Shown here: positions 52,201 to 63,890 of the stretch, piece after piece
How positions within the stretch are numbered: the stretch's first letter is position 1
How the letters are laid out: the number at the start of each line of letters is the position of its first letter
DNA from: Drosophila miranda
Lineage: Eukaryota; Arthropoda; Insecta; Diptera; Drosophilidae
Direction: 5' to 3'
Assembly (NCBI RefSeq): GCF_003369915.1
Contig: NC_046677.1
Coordinates: 24,880,913 to 24,944,912, forward strand
DNA: 64,000 nucleotides
Program-made: the position numbers and the translations under genes
Notes under the pieces: generated by a model
What the model saw: only the letters and a program-made list of their open reading frames with translations
What the model was told of the DNA's origin: nothing
Databases searched by the model: none

Positions 52201-54208
52201 GTATCTGAAGACCCGCGCGGGCATTAATAATCCAGAGCTGTTCATTGAAGCGGTGCAGAAGCCCGCACATGGCAGCATAGGACTGGGCCATGAGTTCAAG
52301 CCAATACAGAGATACCATCCCAGTGATTTCTTTACCAAAAAGGTATACTACATTCACGATCATTCGGACACGCTGGAGGATACTATTCTCATGTCTGTTT
52401 ATCTGACTCAAGGGTGAGTTAAATGATATTAAACAAACACATTTAGTAATACGATATGTTTCTCCTTCCTTAGCAATATATTCCTCTGCAATCTGACGAT
52501 CCCTGTTTCCATTAATCCCATCAACGACCAACCCTTCCATCTGATCACCCACCTACCGCAAATGGTGGTGGTGGAGGGTGAAAATCGAACGATAACACGA
52601 AATGATTTGCTCACTGAAGATGCGGACACTCCGCCCGAGGAGATCATCTACGATGTGATGAGTGGCCCCACACTGGGGGTGCTCAAGAAGATCACAAACG
52701 ATGGCCAGGCAGAGGATTTGCTGGCCTTCTCGAATCAGTTCACCCAGGCGGACATTAACAACGATCGGATAGTGTATGTGCACTTCGGCATGCCGCAGTC
52801 CACCACCTTCTGCTTCACTGTCTCCGATGGCCAGTCGAATGCGGCCTATGAGATATTCACCATCAAGATAGCGCCCATCAGCCTGCTGGCAGCGCCCATT
52901 CAGCTGCCAGTGAGTGTGCAACAGGGCGCTACGAGTGCCCCAATGAAGCTGCAGCACATTGGCCTGCACACGAATGTGCAGGTGGAACGATTGTCGTACA
53001 ACATCACCAATTCCCCGCTCTACGGCATCATTGTGTTCAAGCACCAGCCCACGCTGAGGTTCACCCAGCAGCAGCTGGAGACGCTGCAGATCAGTTACAT
53101 GCAAACGGATCTCAATCGATCCAACGACACGTTCCAGGTGAGCGCCTATGTCCCCGGGACCAACTATGTGGCACAGGTGGACGTGGTGATGGCCGTGGAG
53201 CCCGTCATTCAGATCAACAACATAGCCATGAAGGAGGCAGAGTCCAGTTCGAGTGCCGCTGGAGGAGGGAAGGTCAAGCTCTGCACCTCCCTGGACAATG
53301 ACAATCCACTTTCCCTGAAGCTGAACAAGTTCAATCCGAAGTTTGTGATTACTCGAATGCCAGCCACAGGGCAGATACGGAAGATTATGCGCAGCACAGG
53401 TCTCACAAACGACGGCCAGAACGAGCGCTCGAGGAACATCTTCTCGTACAAGGACCTCCGCAGTGGCGTGGTCTACTTTGTGCCCAACGAATCTGTAGAC
53501 GCCACAGAGGCCGACAGCGACAGCTTCGACTACCAGCTGCTCATCAAGACAGTGCAGCCCGCACAGGCCACTGTTTCGATTGAGTACCGCAGTCCCGTGC
53601 AGGAAACGGAGACCGTGCATCTGGGAAGCACAGAGATATCCATTAACTACCTGGCCGTGGCCTGTGCCGTCCTCATCCTCTTCTTCTGTCTCGTTTTTGT
53701 CGTGCTGATCTATAAGGTTCGAAAACTGCGCAAACACAAGGCAGACATATCGAAGGATCAACCGCCTGCCCTGCCCTGTCCACCGGACCTGACCTCCGTG
53801 AGTCCACAGCATCATCATCTGCAGCACCATCACCACCACAGCAGCCATCACTATGCCAGCTCCGAGGCGGATTCCGTGCCAGCCACAGGGAACTCCACGC
53901 CGCTGCCTGGCTTCAGCAATATCCCGCATTGCAAGATCATACCAGTGGAGTCGTACAAGCACGAGTTTCCCGACTACGATCCGGACGAGGATGAGACCGA
54001 TGATCAGTGCGATCCGCAGCAGATGATGCTGCCGCAGCGCTACAATCCCTATCACTTGGATCACGACGCCTGGAGCTCCTCCTGCGACATGGCCAACGAT
54101 TTTGCGGGCTATGCCTCCGTGCCGCAGAGCATTTCAGGGTCCGTCAGCTCCCCGCCCTCGGCCCCGCCAACGAATCCCTTGCTGCGACGCAATCAGTATT
54201 GGGTTTAA
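40291..54208 (+). CDS. kon: kon-tiki (perdido), CSPG4/NG2 homologue
   Basis: Single-pass transmembrane protein that, in flies, guides myotubes to tendon cells through the PDZ protein Grip and acts in glia. Exons: 40291-40393, 45917-46113, 46179-46409, 46475-46656, 46716-47304, 47364-48392, 49100-50511, 50577-50730, 50786-51449, 51510-52413 and 52474-54208. All borders are GT-AG, phases agree, and the total is 7,200 nt (2,399 residues). Domains: a leucine-rich signal peptide; two laminin-G domains (about 36-410) with a Cys-rich segment; 15 CSPG repeats by my count of the FTQxD...I.Y.H motif (about 435-2190); one membrane helix (about 2213-2236) followed by RKLRKHK; and a cytoplasmic tail of about 160 residues with a His-rich run. 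The tail ends QYWV, the PDZ ligand shared with vertebrate NG2. The start was chosen at 40291 because it opens the only signal peptide spliceable into exon 2. No break was found. Confidence 0.96.
40394..45916 (+). other. First coding intron of kon-tiki (5.5 kb)
   Basis: Donor G|GTGAGT at 40394 and acceptor CTGTAG at 45916, splitting the signal-peptide exon from the first laminin-G exon. It contains AGAAGC repeats (about 40628-40662), a CT run (44004-44021) and GATA/GACT runs (about 45682-45722). Long first introns in fly developmental genes often carry enhancers; none can be delimited here, and no nested gene was recognised. Confidence 0.6.
44004..44021. repeat. (CT)n microsatellite in kon-tiki intron 1
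   Basis: Nine CT units; GAGA-factor-type words on the minus strand. Confidence 0.75.
48393..49099 (+). other. kon-tiki intron between exons 6 and 7
   Basis: At 707 bp it is far longer than the other late kon-tiki introns (about 55-66 bp). The donor GTGTGT and the acceptor CAACAG are clear and the phase is 0 on both sides. No exon or motif was recognised inside. Confidence 0.7.
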
Positions 54209-54518
54209 GCGATCAGATACGATTAGTCCTAAGGATATTTATATATTGTACCAGTAATTAGGCTTAAGTTTAAGGCTGATTTTTGAGATTCGCACAACTC
54301 TAGGATACGGACAGACTTGTTAAGGATAGGTAAAGCATTTGATACAATATACATTATATACTTACGCACATATCTGGAGTGTCATATACGGATTATACAT
54401 ATTTTTATGTCGAAATTAAGTTTAGAGCAGATTACGCGAGAGTTATACTCAAATTAGTTTTAAGACACTTTTGCCAACTTACATTAGCCTTAGCATTGTG
54501 TTTGCCAATACTTATTTC

Positions 54519-54524
54519 AATAAA
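54519..54524 (+). terminator. kon: kon-tiki polyadenylation signal
   Basis: AATAAA, 310 bp after the stop codon, followed by a T-rich stretch from about 54548. It would give a 3' UTR of about 340 nt and leaves about 640 bp to the grindelwald stop codon. Confidence 0.6.
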
Positions 54525-54921
54525 TGACAATACTTTTAAGCCAAAATGCACTTGTTTTTATCACATCTTTCAGCAAACAAAACAAACGAAGAGGATAGTC
54601 GTTCATATTGCTATATTTTGATATTCCGTCGAATATTACTAGCTAGAACGAACACCCAGCTATGCTCACATAATTTTATTTGATTAATGAATCTATTTTC
54701 TACTAGATTGGTTAACTTTTAGTAGTCAGCTTGATTGTATTGTTTATGAAATCAGGTTTATAAATTAATGTTTTTACATGTTAACTACCCGCTAACGACA
54801 CAGTTGCTACACATAAACTACATTGCTATGCAATTACCAAAAGCGACACCTGAACCAGCGGTGTTCCGATTCCGATAGTAGTTCACAAGCAAGTTCCGAG
54901 CGACAACTCTTAACATTTTTC

Positions 54922-54950
54922 ACTATCGACTTCCAGTAGTTGGCGCGAAA
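54922..54950. promoter_or_regulatory. E2F-like site beside a TATCGA word
   Basis: TTGGCGCGAAA (54940-54950) reads TTTCGCGCCAA on the minus strand, matching the E2F consensus TTTSSCGC. ACTATCGAC (54922-54930) lies 9 bp away and resembles part of a DRE. Both sit between the convergent 3' ends of kon-tiki and grindelwald, an unusual place. Short motifs of this kind also arise by chance. Confidence 0.3.
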
Positions 54951-55188
54951 TTTAAATTTTACTTCAAAAATCAGACATTTTTTAAATATTTAAGTACATC
55001 TGTATTTAAACCGTATAAGTTAGGTTAAAACTATAACAAATTATTGTTTTTCTGTATTTTCAATATCATTCGAAGACTTTTTGCTTAATAATCTACAAAA
55101 TATCACTAGTTTCAATGTGATGCACATTTCGCTTTCGCTTGTCATAAGTACAAAGTAATGTAGCTGCTGCAGAGGGGGTCTAGCGGGT

Positions 55189-56421
55189 CTAGAAAGCAGC
55201 CGTTGTGGCAGCTGAGGGCTTCTCGGAAACCGGCGTCACAACCATGGCCTGATTATCATACCCATAGCCAATTTCAGTCACCACCGTAGTCGGAGTGGTG
55301 CTGTTTTCGGCCGGATAGCGTGTGCTCACTGGCGTCGTCAGTGTCAGCACCGAACCCTCGGCAGCGCCTGTAAATCACAAATAGTCAATGAGATGCGTTT
55401 CGCTCTTCTCGGAATGTCAGGTAGATCCGATCCTTACACTTACCAGCCACACTGTAGATCTGTGAAGGCGCCCGCTCAATGTCGCTGCCGTGACGAATGG
55501 CACTAAGATTCTGTATAGTCGTGGCATTGAGATCCTTGCCATTAGCCGTCCCCGGATGCGGATAGGCCTTGGACTGATAGCGCTGCAGCATCTGCTGGAC
55601 GCATCTCTTGCGCAGCAGCCAGCGTACTCCTTTGTACGCATAACGTATGGCTATCAGTATAAGGAGTATGGTCAGAAGGAGGAGAATCAGTTGCTGGGTG
55701 CTCTGTATACTGTGGATTTCCGCCTTAAGAGGTTCGTATCTGTTGTAAGCTGTGGGCGCGAAAGAGGAAATGTTAGATTATGATATCAGATTTCTGGGTG
55801 AATCAGAAAATGAGGTAAATATAGACAACTCATAGTAGATTGGTTATCTTCAAAATGATTGCTTGCAGTCTTGGGTACTTTTTAGCCAAAATCAGTACAC
55901 TGTAAATCATACAATAACCTGTTGAAATGTAGCTCTATCCCACAGTACAAACTGCCATCTAAAAATACCCCAAAGATTTGCTTAAGAAACTCATCAGCGA
56001 TGATCTAATCACTTGAACAAAAGCACATTAATTACAGTCAATTGAACCTTAAGTTTCCCAACTGGAAAAACCCAAACTGCAGTTAGATATTGACTAAAGT
56101 ACTATCCTAACTTTATGGCTAACGGATTGCCCCATCCCCAACCACATGCCACTGAGGCAATCTTTCGGTTACGTTACACTTGCCTGAACACTCCTTTGCG
56201 CATGTGTCCGCCTGATAGTTGTGGGACTTGGTATCACAAATGGTGGCACAGGAGTCGCAGGCCTCGCTGAAGACGGAGCAATATTCCTCCACGGGATTGC
56301 AGATCTTGCCATGGCAATCCTTGTGCAGGATGCCATCCTGCGAAGCCGTCACAAGGGAGAAGCTGGGCAGCAATGAGGCGCCTATCGAGAGCGACAATGG
56401 ACGCATTTCCTTGCCAGACAT
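55189..56421 (-). CDS. grnd: Grindelwald, TNF receptor for Eiger
   Basis: Type I membrane receptor that in Drosophila binds the TNF Eiger and activates JNK signalling; its cytoplasmic part also links to apical polarity proteins. Exons: 56421-56184, 55749-55444 and 55367-55189 (240 residues; the fly protein is about the same length from memory). The N-terminus holds a signal-like hydrophobic stretch, then a Cys-rich domain (about 36-78) with eight cysteines in the spacing DC, IC, YC, AC, SC, IC, TC, EC. A membrane helix (about 100-119) is followed by a basic RKRC segment and a Ser/Thr-rich tail. The first intron starts with GC rather than GT (G|GCAAGT). Only this border keeps the frame and yields ECSAY, as I remember in the melanogaster protein. 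The start is the ATG at 56421; a second in-frame ATG lies at 56406. Convergent with kon-tiki. Confidence 0.93.
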
Positions 56422-56429
56422 GTGCAACG

Positions 56430-58950
56430 CTTGGATTGACTGATTGATTGATTAGCTGAGTGGGTGATGTTTTGCACAAATATTTGTTTTATTTCCGCTA
56501 CTGTTGTTCGCTTGTTCGGACGTGAAGTGAAGTGCAGTTTACATAAGTGCCAGGGGAGGAGGGAGGCTCTCTTCTGGAAGTTATTTTCTCGAAGTATGAT
56601 TCATAAGCCAACAACGCGGAGACCCCGACGCTGACGCCGACTGACTTAACTTCTTTTATTTTAATTGTTATTGGGCTTCAGACTCCAGATTCTGTTGTGG
56701 GTGCACTGGTGTGCGTAGTTCCGTATCTGTGTGTATGCGTGTGTGCAAACGAGTTTGAGTTTATCTTGGCCAACTTTCAGTCGATTTTCCATCAACTTTT
56801 CCTCCAGTTTAGACACATTTTCACATTTTCACACTTTCTATAATTGCACTCTTTATTGATTTCGTAAATTGTGATACTTTCTATAATAATTAGCTATGAA
56901 AAACACGAATTCTTTCACCACTAAAACGATTTTTTTATCATCCGTTTTTCGACTCGTTTGAGCCACACTCAACTCGTTACTGGCCGCAAATGCCGATCGT
57001 TCGTCCGAGTGTTACCAAGATACACCGATACTCAGACCTGCTACCCATACAAATGCATGGAGTACGCATTGAATTGACTCTTGTTTACCTTTTTCTCACT
57101 TCGATCGTATCTGTGTGTGTGTATGCACGTCATGCCATTTGCCTTTGCAGTTGTGTTGTGGATGGCAAAGTATCTAGTATCTGCGTTTCGCTCAGAGTCT
57201 GTAGCAGGTAACAGATATGGCCCATGGGCTGTTGAGCATGCACGAGTATGAGGGTGTATCTGTGTATTTGATTTCTGTTTTGACTCAAAAAATCTATAGA
57301 TTGGCTTTGGAGTCAGGCCGCATACTTTGAACCCGGCTCCTGTTTTAATCTCTAAAGATTTCCATTATTAAGGGTTAAGACCAGCGAGAAATTGGAGGAG
57401 TGGAGTGAGCGTTTGTGTCGGGTTCGGGGAGTAAGTAAAGACTGAAATCTACTTCTGTAGAGCCTGTATCCATGCCCATGCCATCCATAGTTGTTTATTT
57501 ACCTTTCAGCTCATCAGAAAGGCAGACGGCTGTCAACATCTTTTATTTATGAAAATTGATCAAATTACCTAATGCCAGCCCATAGAATCATGAAAAAATT
57601 AGATGCATAAAGCACAAAAAATTACTGTATACCTTTTTGGAGACTTCACAATGGGACATCAAACACGTACAAGTCAGGCTGTTGAAAAGTCGTGTAAATA
57701 TGAATTATAAATATAAACACTTGATGTCAGACAGTAACAATTGCAACAACATTGAGACAAGAACCACACTGAAAAAAGTAAATGGTTAAAATTGTCTATT
57801 GATCTATAGATTTTCAATGAAGATTAAAAGTTATATAAGGAAATATTTTATTAATAGTTATATTTTAATACCCAGCCCATGCAGACCATAATTGTACCAA
57901 AACGTTAATTCCCACGTTAACGTTGCCAATTTAAATAAAGAATAAATATTTAGTAATTTATCTCAGTGTATAGAAATTCCAACGAGCAAAATGATTGTTG
58001 ACTCTTTCAAAAAATAAAATTTGTTTAAAAACCTGTTTTGAGAGGGAGTCAGAATAATATATGGTTTGGAGCTATGCTAAAGGGTGTTGTCTCGACTAAA
58101 GTCGACACACTGTTTTCCATGAAAATAGTTGAATAAATGTTTAAAAAGTAAAGAAACAGGGGGAAAAATAAACGGAACATATTGAAAAATTAAAAACAGC
58201 TTGTAAAACATAAGAAACAAAATGTAATATATTTATTTCAATTGAAATCTTTCGAATATCAAACGGCTTTGAAATGATTGGCAGCACTGTTTTACTTCCA
58301 GTCGAATGCTCTCTTTGGTTCACTCTCTCTCTCTTTTATTGTTGTTCGTTATCTCTCTCTATCCGTCTGTCGCAATTCGTCTCTCCATCTCCCTCTCTCT
58401 CAATGTCCATTTATGCTCATTTCCATTGCATTCCGCCTTTGTATACAATTTGTATCTCAATTCCAGTTGCAGTTCCAGAGAGAAGTATTCATGGCATATC
58501 CAAATAAGGTACGCTCAGCAACAGGGTATGTGAGGAAACGAGAAACGTAAGAGCCAATATATTCTCCATTATTGAAAAAATATTTTTCTTTACTTTAAAT
58601 TTTTAGAGTCTCAAAAGCATCCGCAGTAATCCTAATTATGTTCCGCAAAATAAGACCTCAAGTTGGCCCAACCTAACAAGGCTATATACCATGGACTACC
58701 TTGGGAATAACACCACCATCCATGGAAATATTATTGTTGTTTAGCCGCCATCCATCCACCATCCATCAGATACATCCAAGAGTAGCGTAGCAGCACTTTG
58801 AGAGGCATTTGTTGAGCGGCTTTCGCTGTTGAATGAGTTGTTGGACGCGTTTCGATCAGCCCCACAGCACAGCCCCAAAACCAGAGACAGGGCCGACGCC
58901 GCCGGTTGTTGTCGATTGAGTCCGAAGCGTATCTTCGAGTGCGTTCCGTT
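56430..58950. other. Intergenic DNA upstream of grindelwald
   Basis: About 2.5 kb between the grindelwald start codon and a possible 5' UTR of the next plus-strand gene. It should contain the grindelwald 5' UTR and promoter; candidate GC-richer sequence lies at about 56940-57020, but no TATA, Inr-DPE pair or clear 5' exon was found. CT-rich blocks occur at 58320-58405. Confidence 0.4.
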
Positions 58951-58954
58951 CGTT

Positions 58955-59708
58955 CTGTTCCATCAGATACAAAAATTGAAATTGCAGCTGCCGCTTGGCT
59001 TGGGCTGTGGATTTTGCGCGCGTGTCGTGTGTCCATAAAAGATTATTTTTGTTGATGAAAATTGTTTTAGCCCCGTGTGTGGAAGTGTGAAAGTGAAATA
59101 GCTGAAACTCAGGCACTTGAATTTCATATAATTATTGTGTAGTGACTGCTTCAAACAGTAAAGTAAACCATTGGAAACGAAGCCAGAAATAACTGAAATA
59201 TTGACAATCCACTCGAGTGAAAGACGTGGAAGGAAGGCGCGGCTGCATTCAACAAGAAAAACAAAAACCAGGGGAAGGAAGGCTCCCGTCCGTCCTTGAG
59301 CTCATAAATTAAACACCTGTTTTAGAGGAGAAACACGATACAGATACAGAGAAGGAGAGAGAATGAGAATTGAATGTAGAGAATACAGAATTGTATGGTG
59401 AAATAGAGGAAGATTTGAAGGAAGATACAAAGAAGAAGAGAGAAAGAACTGAAATTGAAAATTGTGAAATAGATAGAGAAAAATATATAGAATTGTTCAC
59501 TGGATCTCTATGCAGAAGTGGAGATACATATATCGAGATCAACTTTCTACTAGAATCGCGTCTTTAAGAAACAACAAATATCTGAATGCTGCGATAGAGA
59601 AACAGTCGTATATCGAGAGAGAGAATTTCGCGTAAGCAAAAGCAAACAGTGAGAGAGAGAGAGGGGAAAAATAGAGAGAGAGAGACCAACAAAAATACGA
59701 CAAGAGAT
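58955..59708 (+). other. Possible 5' UTR / promoter-proximal region of an unknown gene
   Basis: Sequence upstream of the ATG at 59709 is A-rich with CAACAAGAAAAACAAAAACC-like words and then GAGA-rich from 59590 to 59695, as is common in fly 5' leaders and GAGA-factor-bound promoters. No definite initiator could be placed. Confidence 0.3.
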
Positions 59709-59793
59709 ATGAATAATTTCACAACCACAACTGCCGCCGCACCGCCTCCTGCCACAAAGGAATCCCTGCCCCGATCAGGACATGTTAATGAGG
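59709..59793 (+). CDS. Probable first coding exon of an unrecognised gene (partial)
   Basis: The ATG at 59709 opens 28 codons rich in Thr, Ala and Pro (MNNFTTTTAAAPPPATKES, then LPRSGHVNEG) and ends in a consensus donor G|GTAAGC in phase 1. The codon choice (GCC, CTG, CCC) is gene-like and contrasts with the A+T-rich surroundings. No acceptor with a convincing continuation was found in the remaining 4.2 kb, so the next exon probably lies beyond the window. The peptide has no signal sequence or recognisable domain, so no function is offered. Confidence 0.5.
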
Positions 59794-62700
59794 GTAAGCT
59801 TGGGTTAAAAATAAATTGCCTAAATGAGGGTAAGAGGGGACTAAGGAGAGAGAGAAAGAGAGGGAAACCCAATACCAAATTGGTTGAACATGAACAATTT
59901 CCAGCGAGGGATCTTAGATAATTGGGAATTGATTCGAGTTCGAGTTCGAGGGGTGTAACAGAGGGAAGAGATCTGAAAATTTCAGCTCTTCCAGAATTCC
60001 CTTACAACATATTCTACTCTTCCTGCTTCATCCCCCGCCTCTGAAATCCAAAACATCTTATGTTTGTTGTTCCCGGAACTATTCCCCCAAGATCCATCAG
60101 TCGACACTCGCCTTCAAGCTCTAATAAACCGCCACAATATTTAATGCAATTCCACGATGATTCAGATGTAAACAGAGTTGAATGTTATAGAGCACGTTTT
60201 ACCGACACATTAATGGTATTCATATAATATTTTGCCACGACGTTTTGCCCCATATAGAACAGCGCTGCGCAATTGAATAAGTTCAAGTAAACCGCTATAA
60301 CTTTTCAAAAAACTTACCAATTTTGATGAAGTAATTTTCATATAATATATTGATTAATTTTTAATGAATGAAGAAAGTTGACACGTACTTAGGACACACT
60401 TTTTTTTGTTTTCAGATACTTTCAAGAAAATGATTTACAGAAATGAGGGTAGATGGTTATAAATTACCTAATGCTATTATATGTAATGAAAGATTATTAG
60501 AACACGTTTTCTCGCCTCTGAACTTATTCGTAGAACAGTCATCATATATTCTACTAACCGGTTGAGGGTCTAAATCACATTTTCTCAACTCTTTTATGAT
60601 GTAATCTCTGCACAATATTCCCCCATTTGCATATGAAAAATATGGATGGTTACAGCATGAAAACCCCTTACATTGAATAAGCCCTAATTGATTGAAATTT
60701 ACGAAACGAAATGCCCCTGGAGGTTGTGCAAATCTCAAGCGACACAATTTTTTTTGTTATGTTAATGAAAATGAAAAACACAACAGCGTGGAATCAGATG
60801 AAAAAACTTTCTCGAGAGTCACAAGAAGGTTGCCGTGCTGCCTTTTTGGGGGGGCTTCCGACTTGAATTTGGCTTTTGAAAGTCTTCATGAGACGATAAA
60901 CAGAAACAAAGACTGCCAGTCAGCGGCAGAAGCAGCAGCAACATCTGAGGAAACCACAGACCAACGACCGAAGACCGAAGACCGAGAGCGGACAGGGCTC
61001 CGAAGAAGAAATTTCAGTTGAAAAAAAAAAAAATAAACAAACACCGAGCTGTTATATAGTTTACTTTGAGAGCGATAGAGATGGAGAACGAGCAAGATCC
61101 CCTCTCCAACAGAAAGGGAAAATATCAACTATAGTTTGGTTGTATTTTTGTTTTCTTTTTTTTTTTGAGGTGCAAAAAATGATTGCCGCCAGCACTTTCC
61201 ATTTAATGACTAGACATGCAAAAGGCAGGCATGGCAGAAGGCAAAGCGGAGCGTAGCAAACCATTTGTATTTGTATCTTTAAGATACACTTGCACCACAG
61301 CAGTACCGCAGCGTGTGCAATGGGCAACAGCTGACGCTGTGAGAGGGGATTGCCGCCGCTTCATTTGCGCCCAAGCACGCATGACAAAAGACCCCCACAA
61401 AGGCGGCAGGGCAGGGCAGCCCTCGGTTTTGGTTTCGGAATAGCCATCAGGCAGGGCAGGCCAGGCCTCCCGACTCAAACAGAAAACTTAACTGCTTGCT
61501 GGCCTCTTTTGATACCCCATAATCGGAGAGAGAACAGGGTTATACCAAACTGTGATATGACTCCAAATGATGGGCTTACTCCATCCATGGATAAACAGGA
61601 ATCTGAGATCTGACTTTGATCTAAAAGGCTATAAAAGCTAGAGGAATAATAATTAGAAACATCTGACAGATAAAGTTTTCCACTTCGACAGAGATCTTTG
61701 AAGACCACTTGGTAATATTGCAACATTATCTATCATCGACCAATATTTCGAAGCTCATATACGTACTATAGTTATTACAACAGTCTGTCCAAATCGAAAC
61801 ACCCGGTATCTCCCAGTCCGTATACCTCCTGTATCGTTCCTTCTGTTTCTTTTTTTTCCTGCCCTGACTGACAAGTGGAGAGGGCTGTCAGTGGGGCAGG
61901 GAGAGATCTCTTGCAACAACCACAGCAGCAGTTGCATGACGAGCTGCCGGGCTCGATGCCTGAATGCAGTTTATTTCTTTCCTTCATTTTTGTTTTTTGC
62001 TGCCGCTGCATGCCAAGAATGATTCACTTGCCAGCAACGATGACAGGATGTGCAAGTGCCAGGAAAGGGGTCTTCTCCATTTGGATTTGGCTCTCAACAT
62101 TTCTATGGTGGATAGCACTTAAAGGAAGCCCGTTGCCGGTTGCCCGATGGCTCTTCTCCTTCCTGAAACACTTTCTGTGGCTGCTTTGTCATGACTTGCC
62201 GTGGCCTATAAAACAGCTTTTAAAGATCCACAAAAATAATGGAGATTCTGGAGGAGAGTGTTGCACTGCCATCTGCTAAAAACTGATGGACTTTGTGAAA
62301 ATATTTGCATAGACATTGGGGCAAAGTTTAGTGAGACTTTTAAGAAGAAAAAGACTTTTAGTCGTCGTCTTTTGGGTTATTTCTTTTTCATCTGCTTCAG
62401 ACACCTACAACTTCAAGAAATATTGGTAGATATACATAAATATTAAAATTTTTAATCATTTTAATAGCGCTCAAAGCTGAGCCAATATTTAATCAAATAT
62501 TACCATATATTTCGTTGTGCAAACAAATAAGCACATATTTGAGTACCCAGACGAATAATTTACAGCCAGATTATAGAGTAAATTCTACAGAAAATAACAT
62601 ACAATTATCCATCACCTAAATAGACTGACTTCCTCCTCATCAACATTAACCAAGAGAAAGCATGTCGTCGTCGTCGTCTAGCACAATTCATTTTTGTATT

Positions 62701-63237
62701 TTATTTTTTTTTTTGAGTAAACGCTTGAGATACTCGTATTTGCCATGGCTCTGAAAATTAAGCTAATTTTCTGGGATTCGTCTGTTACGGCCACACTCAA
62801 ACAGACAATTATTGGCTATTCTCTTATGGCCATAACGAATGTCTGTGGTATTCATAAGCTCTTTTTTTCCCTGATGAGTGGGCCATTCAATCAATCAATG
62901 AAAACCGATACCCGCACCTGAACTTTGGCTTAACTCTTCAGTTCATTTGAATGAAATATCATTTGCCCCATCATCATCGTCATCATTGCCATGGTGCGGC
63001 ATGGCTAAGGTCAATGTAAGGCAGGCTACATATATACATACAATATGTATGTACTCACACACTCGAGGGGCATGCACTCCGTGTATCTGTATCTGTCAGA
63101 TGCAACATTCAAATAGTCAACATTGTTGGCGTTGCAGGCCACATTTCTGGTCGCCATCATCCCGCCATCGTTTGCCAGTGGCATGCATGTTCAACAACCT
63201 TGAGTCAGGTTTTTCCACTTTCGGCGCCGCGTCTTCA

Positions 63238-63330
63238 TTGTTATACTCTTGCAAAGGGTATTATGATTATGAGGAGATGGTAGAAGATTCGATCTTCTCT
63301 GGGATGTTGCCAAAGATATAATAAATAGTA
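63238..63330 (+). mobile_element. Possible small fragment of a dispersed repeat
   Basis: TTATACTCTTGCAAAGGGTATTATG (63241 onward) shares the TATACCCTTGCA / GGGTATTATA words seen at 21745, followed by diverged sequence. It is too short to classify firmly. Confidence 0.35.
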
Positions 63331-63852
63331 AGATGCTTATGGCTAATACATTTTTTGGGTACACGATTTTTTCAGGGTGTGTTGTTGCATTGTCTGCCTG
63401 CTTCTATGATAACTAGTCCCATAATTTGATAGATGAATCTTTGATCATATCCTTATTCGATTAGACTTTAAGATCTAATCACTTCTTCTTATAGTAATGC
63501 CCTTTAAGATTGGTAAATCAGCATTATTTGTATATTACAGAATGTAGACAATAATACGAAAATGTTGATATTTTAGTGTATCTTCAGCCTCGACTCTTCG
63601 CAGCTCTCGTTTCTTTCCTGCGTTTGTTGCAGTAGTCGCCTCTGTTGCACTCGTCGCTAATCAATGCAAGCGTCAACAACATTTTTCCCCTGCGCACATA
63701 CGTGCACACACGATACTCGTACCTATATATTTTTTTTTTCCTGGCTATCGTAAGTTTTTCCCGTCAAACTGCTTTCTAATTTTGGCTTTTCCTTAGTTGT
63801 TTATAGTTTCTTCTCCTTTTTGTTCAGATTTTATGCATATGCAATGCATATC

Positions 63853-63890
63853 TCCATTTCCATATCCATATCCATTTCCATTTCCATTTT
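63853..63890. repeat. (TCCATT/TCCATA)n short tandem repeat
   Basis: Six hexamer copies alternating TCCATT and TCCATA. Confidence 0.75.

Noticed and set aside
52553..54064. A 503-residue minus-strand open frame opposite kon-tiki exon 11
   Set aside because: It lies wholly antisense to a strongly supported coding exon, has no domain, and is explained by the codon bias of the sense strand.
56184..56421. Reading grindelwald exon 1 through to the stop at 56119 as a complete soluble protein
   Set aside because: The GC donor joined to the membrane-helix exon restores the family structure and length; read-through would be only an intron-retention form.
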